DNA of 6,977 nucleotides from Candidatus Nitrosopolaris rasttigaisensis (lineage in GTDB: Archaea > Thermoproteota > Nitrososphaeria > Nitrososphaerales > Nitrososphaeraceae): the NCBI GenBank assembly GCA_933226995.1, contig CAKOFP010000060.1:1-6977 (forward strand), in the 5' to 3' direction. Position 1 is the first letter of the stretch. Each line of letters starts with the position of its first letter. The translations under genes were made by a program, and so were the position numbers. This document shows positions 1-4,661 of this stretch, piece after piece. The notes beneath the pieces are model-generated. The model searched no databases, was not told where the DNA came from, and worked only from the letters and a program-made list of their open reading frames with translations.

Positions 1-48
1 ACCAAAAGAGGAAAACTTGAAATTCTGATTCCACTATGCGGTACATGA
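1..48 (+). CDS. Possible 3' end of a plus-strand gene cut by the window edge
   Basis: Reading from base 1 in frame 1 gives TKRGKLEILIPLCGT followed by TGA at 46-48. The 'TKRGKLEIL' stretch resembles the end of winged-helix regulators, where a T-x-x-G motif closes the second wing, but 15 residues are too few for a family call. Support is positional: an AT-rich hairpin follows 42 nt later and the next gene is convergent, as expected if a plus-strand gene ends here. It could equally be chance, since the minus strand is also open across this edge. Sequence left of the window would settle it. Confidence 0.22.
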   Translation, partial: TKRGKLEILIPLCGT

Positions 49-90
49 AATCCAGTAAGAAATTTAGACTGACATTGAACGGCTCTAGTA

Positions 91-114
91 ACAAAAAATA
101 GGTTTATTTTTTGT
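91..114. terminator. AT-rich perfect hairpin, candidate bidirectional terminator
   Basis: ACAAAAAATA (91-100) and TATTTTTTGT (105-114) are perfect reverse complements separated by a 4-base loop (GGTT). Two more pairs (GT/AC) follow outside one mismatch. Read on either strand, the distal arm gives a run of six U residues. It lies about 140 bp past the stop of the minus-strand beta-helix gene and about 40 bp past a possible plus-strand stop, so it is well placed to end transcription from both sides. Archaeal termination depends mainly on U-tracts, so the stem may or may not matter. Confidence 0.42.
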
Positions 115-256
115 GACATTAACTCGGCAGCTTTTTACAGATTTCAATGTTACTGATAATGGCAATCCAACTGTTATTCAGAGCAAATAGTGTCAGTCCA
201 TGATCCTGAATATTTTGAAGATCGCTTATCAGTATCATTATTTTGTGCTTGTCTTT

Positions 257-1663
257 TTATCGGGGGGGATGTTTGACTGTATTTCCTAGTGCTGGTGGTG
301 CTGTCGATGGTGTTGTGGTTGATATTCCTCCTGAAGTAACTATTTGATTATTAGCAAATACATTATTCTTTGATGTTGAATCTTGAACAATTTTTAGGCC
401 TTGTGGTGTATTGCTGACTATTTTATTTGAAGCAAATGTATTCACTGATGAACCGCTGTCTAGGAGTATCGCCTCTCTGATAGCATAATTTATAGTATTT
501 CCAAATATTTTGTTATTAGAAGAGCCTGACCCTACTTGAACCCCATTGCCACTCTTTGATATTGTATTGTTAAATATCTGATTGTTATGTGATTGTGAAA
601 CAAAGATGCCTGATGGTTCATTATAAACAATATTGTTTCTGGCAATGGACTTCGTCATGTTTCTGCTAAAATCTATTCCATTCTCTGCATTGTCATGAAC
701 CTTATTATTTTCAATTAGTATATTATAGCAATTCAGAGAACAAATTATACCACTTCCATTGTTATCATAGACTATGTTATTTCGAATTATCATATCGTGT
801 GTCCCTGTATGTGGGTCAAGACCATAATGGCCGCTATTACGGATAATACTGTTCTCAATAATCATATGACCTACACCAAAAGTATAGAGACCAAAGTAGA
901 GATGATGTATGTTGTCATTTCTCAAGATACTTCCATCACCACCATAAAAGCTGAGGCCTGAATCAGCTTTATGCTTTCCAGCTTCAAATCCCAAATATGC
1001 AATCTCCGAATTAGTGATATCGGTAGGTGTTGTTGCATCAGTATCAACTTCTATAACAGGCCTAGGAGCACCAAAAATAAACACATCACTTCCAGTCCTT
1101 GATCCATTAGTTATAGCATAGTTATTTGTTGTTGGATCCCACGAAGTTATTTTCACTGAATCAATCTTTAAGCTACCATGTACATCTATGATGTATGCAG
1201 GAAAAGTAGTTCTGGCAGTACCAGCACGTGTCACCTTGGAACTTATCTTTAGCCACTTAGTCTCTGTAGAATTAATACGGAGTGCAGCTCCTTTAGTAAT
1301 TACTAGATTTGCATTTAGAAACCATACACCATTTGTAGATTGCCTAACTAGGATACTGCTATCATGGAGTTTGTTATCGATATCAGTAAGTCTAGCTGGA
1401 CTACTACAGCTGACAATAACTGTTCTTGTGGAAGGATTGTAATTGATGCAACCAAGAGAGGCAGTGTTGGATTGAGGAGGAGAAGACGAAGATCGCATAG
1501 TTCTATTGCCATCGTCCGAAGAAAGAGATTGATTTGGAGGAGAAGAGGGAGTTTTGAGATTGATAGCTTTTGCTTCTTGTATGGGAAAGGGAAGCACGTT
1601 GAAGGCAGTATATTGAGCTACTAGGAATGCAAAAGCTAGAGAAGAAGAAACGAAAATAGACAT
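257..1663 (-). CDS. Secreted AlgG-like mannuronan C5-epimerase / parallel beta-helix protein
   Basis: This 468-residue protein probably inverts C5 of uronic acid residues in an exported polysaccharide, as AlgG does (mannuronate to guluronate). Residues 1-33 form a hydrophobic signal peptide or anchor ending in an A-K-A site. A Ser/Pro/Asn-rich linker covers about 38-68. An all-beta region follows (GVWFLNANLVITKGAALRI at 112-130, HGSLKIDSVKITSW at 162-175). From about 200 to 445 come right-handed parallel beta-helix turns rich in N-N-x-I and G-I patterns. The AlgG hallmarks are 'TNSEIAYLGF' at 217-226, 'HHLYFGLYTF' at 253-262 and 'HYGLDPHTGTHDMIIRNN' at 279-296. D283-P284-H285 matches the AlgG DPHD motif, whose His is catalytic. 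The usual fourth residue D is T286 here. Cys pairs 72/86 and 308/312 could form disulfides outside the cell. The ATG start at 1663 gives the signal peptide. The gene stands alone. The beta-helix fold is near certain; the epimerase activity and its substrate are inferred. Confidence 0.82.
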   Translation of the reverse strand: MSIFVSSSLAFAFLVAQYTAFNVLPFPIQEAKAINLKTPSSPPNQSLSSDDGNRTMRSSSSPPQSNTASLGCINYNPSTRTVIVSCSSPARLTDIDNKLHDSSILVRQSTNGVWFLNANLVITKGAALRINSTETKWLKISSKVTRAGTARTTFPAYIIDVHGSLKIDSVKITSWDPTTNNYAITNGSRTGSDVFIFGAPRPVIEVDTDATTPTDITNSEIAYLGFEAGKHKADSGLSFYGGDGSILRNDNIHHLYFGLYTFGVGHMIIENSIIRNSGHYGLDPHTGTHDMIIRNNIVYDNNGSGIICSLNCYNILIENNKVHDNAENGIDFSRNMTKSIARNNIVYNEPSGIFVSQSHNNQIFNNTISKSGNGVQVGSGSSNNKIFGNTINYAIREAILLDSGSSVNTFASNKIVSNTPQGLKIVQDSTSKNNVFANNQIVTSGGISTTTPSTAPPALGNTVKHPPR

Positions 1664-1724
1664 AAAGATTGAATTAGGTTTTCAAAAGTAACTTATCATG
1701 TTCTATCACGAAAATTCTTTGGTT

Positions 1725-1736
1725 AATATATATTTT
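1725..1736 (-). promoter_or_regulatory. Candidate TATA box for the AlgG-like gene
   Basis: On the minus strand this reads AAAATATATATT, a strong archaeal TATA-like element. Its centre is about 67 nt upstream of the ATG at 1663. With the usual spacing of about 26 nt to the start site, transcription would begin near 1704 and leave a leader of roughly 40 nt. That leader shows no clear ribosome-binding site. Confidence 0.42.
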
Positions 1737-1739
1737 GAG

Positions 1740-2276
1740 AATTATCTATGTTGATGACATCTAAACTTGTAATTCCAAAGTATGTACATAGTAACGAAAG
1801 CTTGTGATGGGCAGTGATGGTCGGCTTCTAGATTTTGCCGAATTCTGCTATAGAGTTTCCTGTTTGGCGAAGGCTACCTACCGGCGGTATTTACTGTGGA
1901 TTCGTTAATCACGTCCTCGTAAATGATTCGCCATAAGCAAAGTTAAAGAGTCTACCTGCCTGCCAGTTAACCTTGCTAAGACAGTTTCATATATTATTGG
2001 ATATTATTTTCAATTATTAGCCCTTGAGAGATGATTCCGACAAGTATGTTCTAAATAATGTCTTAGTAGAAGTTCACGTAAATGCAACATCTATTCCTTC
2101 ACTTCCTCTTCTTGATGCTAGCTAGGCACATATTATGGGCAGTAGTTGATGACATATAAATTAAAACACACTTCCTGCTATTTTAACGAGCAAAGCAGGT
2201 AGAAATATTATTTTTTCGTAAGCTCTAGTTCTTTACTCCAAAATAATTAAGAGTTGGTCATCTTTTTATTGAGCAT
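1740..2276. other. Intergenic region with no recognised gene
   Basis: About 540 bp lie between the beta-helix gene promoter and the thioredoxin terminator. I translated parts of both strands, chiefly 1800-1980. The longest open stretch noted there is about 34 codons on the plus strand near 1830-1935 and resembles nothing I know. The part from about 1840 to 1975 is less AT-rich than its surroundings, but I found no tRNA signature (no GTTCGAATC-type T-loop). The only structure found is a hairpin at 2171-2202, listed separately. Confidence 0.5.
2171..2202 (+). terminator. Hairpin followed by a T-run, purpose unclear
   Basis: CTTCCTGCT (2171-2179) pairs with AGCAGGTAG (2194-2202) over 9 positions with one mismatch, leaving a 14-nt loop. 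A plus-strand run of six T residues follows at 2211-2216. The shape is that of a plus-strand terminator, but no plus-strand gene is recognised upstream. A TATA-like CATATAAATT at 2153-2162 lies too close for a transcript to contain the whole stem. It may be a remnant, the end of an unseen small RNA, or chance. Confidence 0.22.
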
Positions 2277-2280
2277 AATA

Positions 2281-2300
2281 AACTAAAATAAAATAAAAAA
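2281..2300 (-). terminator. T-rich archaeal terminator of the thioredoxin gene
   Basis: On the minus strand, 8 nt beyond the thioredoxin stop codon, the sequence is TTTTTTATTTTATTTTAGTT. Stem-free U-tracts of this kind placed just after the stop are the usual intrinsic terminator in archaea. Its position implies that thioredoxin transcription ends here and does not run into the 540-bp spacer. Confidence 0.6.
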
Positions 2301-2307
2301 GAGGAAT

Positions 2308-2637
2308 TTATCCAGCAACAGATTGGTTCTTTAGAAGTGATTCTTCTATGAATTTTTGATATACTTCTTTGGATGCTGCACCTACGGTTCTTGCGATTTC
2401 TTTTCCAGCTTTGAACAGTAATAGAGAAGGAATCGAGCGTACACCATATCTCATTGCAATTTCTTGATTTTCATCAACATTTAGTTTAGCTACTGTTATT
2501 TTATCACTCATGGTTTGTGACAGTTGCTCTACTACTGGACCAACCATCCTGCATGGTCCGCACCATTCAGCCCAAAAATCAACGAGGACAGGTAAATCTG
2601 ATTTTGTTACATCTGTGTCCCATGAATTGCTTGTCAC
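2308..2637 (-). CDS. trxA: Thioredoxin (single domain, WCGPC)
   Basis: This is a cytosolic dithiol-disulfide oxidoreductase that reduces protein disulfides. At 109 residues it is the usual length for one thioredoxin domain with no fusion. It has the buried Asp in VLVDFWA (D20), the active site WCGPC at 25-29 (C26 and C29), and the cis-proline in RSIPSLLLF (P70). The C-terminal helix ends without extra cysteines. There is no signal peptide. The start is GTG at 2637. An in-frame TAA lies five codons upstream, no in-frame ATG precedes the fold, and the overlapping ATG at 2639 is in another frame. The HxlR regulator gene lies 169 bp upstream on the same strand. A TATA box at 2683-2693 gives this gene its own promoter, and a T-tract terminator follows. 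No thioredoxin reductase gene is visible in the window; the flavoprotein at 4662-6095 belongs to a different subclass. Confidence 0.96.
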   Translation of the reverse strand: MTSNSWDTDVTKSDLPVLVDFWAEWCGPCRMVGPVVEQLSQTMSDKITVAKLNVDENQEIAMRYGVRSIPSLLLFKAGKEIARTVGAASKEVYQKFIEESLLKNQSVAG

Positions 2638-2674
2638 ATGAATTATATCTTATCACCTAAGTAGCTATAGCATA

Positions 2675-2701
2675 GCAACTACATATAAATTAATTAGTTG
2701 C
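2675..2701 (-). promoter_or_regulatory. Thioredoxin promoter: TATA box inside an inverted repeat, candidate operator
   Basis: A TATA-like element lies at 2683-2693 (minus strand TTAATTTATAT), centred about 50 nt upstream of the GTG start. This predicts a leader of about 24 nt. It is bracketed by a perfect 7-bp inverted repeat, GCAACTA (2675-2681) and TAGTTGC (2695-2701). A dimeric regulator bound across both arms would cover the TATA box and block TBP. A closely related arrangement occurs in front of the neighbouring hxlR gene, so self- and neighbour-control by that regulator is the natural hypothesis. Confidence 0.45.
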
Positions 2702-2806
2702 CATCTGAGTAGAAATAACATATCGAAATTGCTAATAATGCGGCTGTATTAGAAGCCATATTAAAGTAGGTTTTAATAATCTTACGGTAACAAGACGGCT
2801 AAATTA

Positions 2807-3283
2807 TTAACTGAGCAGTTTGCCAACCTGAACTTCAGCAATATCCCTTCTATATACTTGCTCGAACTGTCTTGGTTTTGCATCTTTGAACACATCCTTA
2901 CTACAATATCTCAAAGAGTATGCAGCCATAATGTCAAGAATAGGTTGCAATGCTACCCCCTTATCAGTAAGATAGTATCCTATCCTAACAGGTTTTTCAT
3001 GTGGGTACACTTTACGTTTTATCAAACCATCTTTTTCCATTTCTCTCAACCTTGCAGATAGAGTTTTTGGATTACTCTCTTCAATAGAGTTTAATAATTG
3101 GTTAAACCTGCTCTGCTTTCCGTTTATCATATTTCTTAGAATCAGAATTGTAAATTTCTTGCCAATAATTTTGTATGTATTGTTTATAGGTGAGCGTTTT
3201 ATTTCGATATTACAATTTGACGGATTTACTAGTTGGCTAGTGGTAGTTGTTGCTGCACTAGTAGTGTTTGGGTTTGTCGGCAT
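2807..3283 (-). CDS. HxlR-family winged-helix transcriptional regulator
   Basis: This is a probable dimeric DNA-binding regulator of 158 residues. The HxlR winged-helix domain spans about 31-125. SPINNTYKIIGKKFTILILR (31-50) matches the usual CPxxxxLxxIGGKWTxLIL opening. 'SRFNQLLNSIEESNPKTLSA' (58-77) is the recognition-helix region, followed by LREMEKDGLIKRKVY (79-93) and the wing ending in YYLTDKG (103-109). A Thr/Asn/Ser-rich, probably disordered N-terminus (1-23) and a charged tail after 128 are additions. The cysteine that normally precedes the first Pro, and which senses oxidants in some family members, is Ser31 here. The only cysteines are C24 and C127. The ATG at 3283 lies about 30 nt below a TATA box, so the transcript is nearly leaderless. 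Thioredoxin is next downstream on the same strand. The regulator's ligand is unknown, but redox control is plausible from context. Confidence 0.9.
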   Translation of the reverse strand: MPTNPNTTSAATTTTSQLVNPSNCNIEIKRSPINNTYKIIGKKFTILILRNMINGKQSRFNQLLNSIEESNPKTLSARLREMEKDGLIKRKVYPHEKPVRIGYYLTDKGVALQPILDIMAAYSLRYCSKDVFKDAKPRQFEQVYRRDIAEVQVGKLLS

Positions 3284-3298
3284 ATATCAACGATTATT

Positions 3299-3324
3299 GC
3301 AACGTCTAATTTTAAATAGTTACC
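3299..3324 (-). promoter_or_regulatory. hxlR promoter with GCAAC/GTTAC pair around the TATA box
   Basis: A TATA-like AT-rich element lies at 3305-3318 (minus strand TATTTAAAATTAGA), about 30 nt upstream of the ATG at 3283. It is flanked by GCAAC at 3299-3303 and GTTACC at 3319-3324, an imperfect inverted pair with one mismatch in five positions. The thioredoxin promoter has the same half-sites (GCAAC...GTTGCC) around its TATA box, with a gap 2 bp longer. Autoregulation by this HxlR protein would explain both sites. Confidence 0.42.
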
Positions 3325-3344
3325 CTTCTATAGTTAGTTAGGAA

Positions 3345-3807
3345 AATACTTACAAGTTGGTAATCTGCTATTAATAACGTATCGTCACTGATTATACCTA
3401 ATATGTACGCTATACCTTATAAGTAATTCACCGTCTATCTCTTGATTTCTTTACGACTCACCTAGTTTTGGGTGGTATCTAAAGATCTAATTACCAGGAA
3501 AAATTCTTGTCCAAAGTGTGCCTATATATTGCCGCATACAGTTCCATCATTTTTAAAATTTTGCAGAAGAATACAAAGATGAATCAGGTGTTGAGGCTAT
3601 ATGTCATAACGATGTCATAATGATGTCGAGCGTAAGCAACTGTTGATCGATATTAACGGAACTGACGACAGTCATGGTGGTCATTTATGAAATATGGGAT
3701 GAACAGTTCAAGTAATTGTAATGGTGTGGTGATGTCCATTAAGCAGTAGGGTATTCAAAAAAAGGCTCCGGATGATGGCGAGAATATCGTGCTAAAAACG
3801 ACTAATG
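3345..3807. other. Intergenic region with no supported gene
   Basis: This spacer of about 460 bp lies between the hxlR promoter and the end of the CDGSH gene. On the plus strand there is a start-less open stretch including SCPKCAYILPHTVPSFLKF (about 3507-3563). Another frame then continues with AEEYKDESGVEAICHNDVIM (about 3565-3624), interrupted by a TGA and ending at a TAA near 3715. A CxxC pair followed by a one-base frame change could be a decayed zinc-ribbon protein, but nothing confirms this. The longest minus-strand reading starting with ATG found is 18 codons. Short 11-bp repeats at 3600-3632 are listed separately. Confidence 0.4.
3600..3632. repeat. Three imperfect 11-bp direct repeats
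   Basis: The units are TATGTCATAAC (3600-3610), GATGTCATAAT (3611-3621) and GATGTCGAGCG (3622-3632). The first two differ at two positions and the third shares the GATGTC core. The 11-bp period is about one helical turn, so the cores would face the same side of the DNA. No gene start nearby makes this an obvious operator, and it may be a small slippage expansion. Confidence 0.4.
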
Positions 3808-3984
3808 TTACCCTAAAACCCGTAGCTCTTTTGCGTCGGCCCTGAATCCTATTTTTGCATGAGCTCCATCACAATACGGTTTACTGTCAGATGCACCACA
3901 TCTACACATCGCTGCAAACACGTTACCATCTACCACTATCAAGTTAGGCCCATTCTCGGTGCATTTAATTTCGACTTTTGTCAT
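3808..3984 (-). CDS. CDGSH iron-sulfur domain protein (58 residues)
   Basis: This is a small [2Fe-2S] protein of the CDGSH/mitoNEET-like family, likely used in cytosolic electron transfer or cluster handling. The whole protein is one domain. After a short beta-strand lead-in (MTKVEIKCTENGPNLIVVDG) comes CRCGASDSKPYCDGAH at residues 27-42. This is an exact fit to C-x-C-x2-S-x3-P-x-C-D-G-[ST/A]-H, giving the 3-Cys/1-His cluster ligands C27, C29, C38 and H42. The following 'AKIGFRA' is the usual strand after the motif. There is no membrane segment or second CDGSH copy, unlike mitoNEET or the two-motif forms. The ATG at 3984 lies 26 nt below a clear TATA box, which predicts a leaderless mRNA. The upstream neighbour on the same strand is a dead DNA glycosylase gene whose remnant ends 38 bp before this start. 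Confidence 0.93.
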   Translation of the reverse strand: MTKVEIKCTENGPNLIVVDGNVFAAMCRCGASDSKPYCDGAHAKIGFRADAKELRVLG

Positions 3985-4006
3985 AATTCATACACAACTT
4001 GTAATG

Positions 4007-4014
4007 TATATAAA
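4007..4014 (-). promoter_or_regulatory. TATA box of the CDGSH gene (leaderless)
   Basis: On the minus strand this reads TTTATATA, a near-perfect archaeal TATA box. Its centre is about 26-27 nt upstream of the ATG at 3984, so the transcription start should coincide with the start codon. The box sits just beyond the stop that ends the glycosylase remnant. Confidence 0.68.
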
Positions 4015-4022
4015 GAGACCTG

Positions 4023-4440
4023 TTATCTCGGAGAATATATCTTCTGCATCGCATTTCTTACGCCCAGATCTCCAGCGGGTAAGACACCGAGTCTTCCAAG
4101 TCAAAATATACAAAAAACATTTCTGGTGTCCACCTTCCAACCTCTTTTACTTGTATCAATTGAGCAACAATCTCCTCATCCTTCATTTCAGGTAAGATTG
4201 ATAAATTTACCCTTCCATCTATGATTCTTGCCGCAAGATCCTTTATGTATTCTATTTTTTTTTACTCGATAATCCAATTGAAGATTTAAAAATCGAATCA
4301 GGAGTTGAAAGTATCTGTTGATGTAAAGGAGAAGCATTATCATAATATTTGATAAACCTGCTGTAGATAGTGTTGGCAGCACTTCCCGCAAGTTGTAACA
4401 TGAACGCTCACATTAATTCAGAGTAAATTTCAAGTTGTTC
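4023..4440 (-). pseudogene. Decayed AlkA-type 3-methyladenine DNA glycosylase (HhH-GPD)
   Basis: Homology is visible only when three frames are joined. The first piece (about 4440-4264) gives ELM, a TGA stop (4408-4410), then AFMLQLAGSAANTIYSRF and GLSSKK; compare family QQL(S/A)GxAAxxIxxRF and GLSxxK. At a run of nine T residues (plus strand 4255-4263, A9 in coding sense) two extra bases shift the frame. The second piece reads IEYIKDLAARIIDGRVNLSI, then VKEVGRWTPEMF, the helix-hairpin-helix. Near 4094-4097 one base is lost. The third piece reads RLGVLPAGDLGVRNAMQKIY, which contains the catalytic-Asp motif (P-x-G-D-L-G), and stops at TAA 4023-4025. The usual C-terminal third, with its W-x-P-Y-R-S-x-A motif, is missing. 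The working enzyme excises alkylated adenine in base excision repair. With a stop, two frameshifts and a truncation, this copy cannot be active. The same frame stays open up to 4566, but that part (KDLAHPFSWKTILSLEQL) is not clearly family-like. Confidence 0.85.
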
Positions 4441-4661
4441 CAAACTTAAAATTGTTTTCCATGAGAAGGGATGGGCAAGGTCTTTAGTGACAATAATTTC
4501 ACAATTGCCGTCGGAATTAGGTTTGTAGTTCTTATTATCGGCCGATTCGCTACGTACATTCGTACCTCACTCAGAAGATCCTCATGGCATCCGCATTGAA
4601 GTTTTTAGTATCAATTTCAATAGGATGAAAACTACATAGAATGAGAACTTATTAGTTATGT

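Noticed and set aside
1470..1547. Near-repeat of GGAGGAGAAGA with flanking bases inside the beta-helix gene
   Set aside because: It encodes the low-complexity SSPPNQS/SSPPQSN linker, so it is explained by protein composition rather than a mobile or regulatory repeat.
1188..1624. Two plus-strand open frames (1188-1442 and 1364-1624) opposite the beta-helix gene
   Set aside because: They are antisense to a well-supported gene. The Arg-rich content of the second comes from the Ser/Pro linker codons read backwards.
1750..2155. GTTGATGACAT present twice (1750-1760 and 2145-2155), resembling a C box of a C/D guide RNA
   Set aside because: No matching D or D' boxes at proper spacing, and an 11-bp repeat is expected by chance in a window of this size.
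2858..3341. Plus-strand open frames at 2858-3061 and 3159-3341
   Set aside because: They lie mainly opposite the HxlR coding region, have no family features, and the second simply runs into the hxlR promoter.
3859..4224. Plus-strand open frames of 121 and 78 residues (3859-4224, 3959-4195)
   Set aside because: They are antisense to the CDGSH gene and the AlkA remnant, both of which show exact family motifs on the minus strand.
4188..4391. Minus-strand 67-residue frame starting at TTG
   Set aside because: It is an out-of-frame reading of the AlkA pseudogene. The family motifs are in the other frames.
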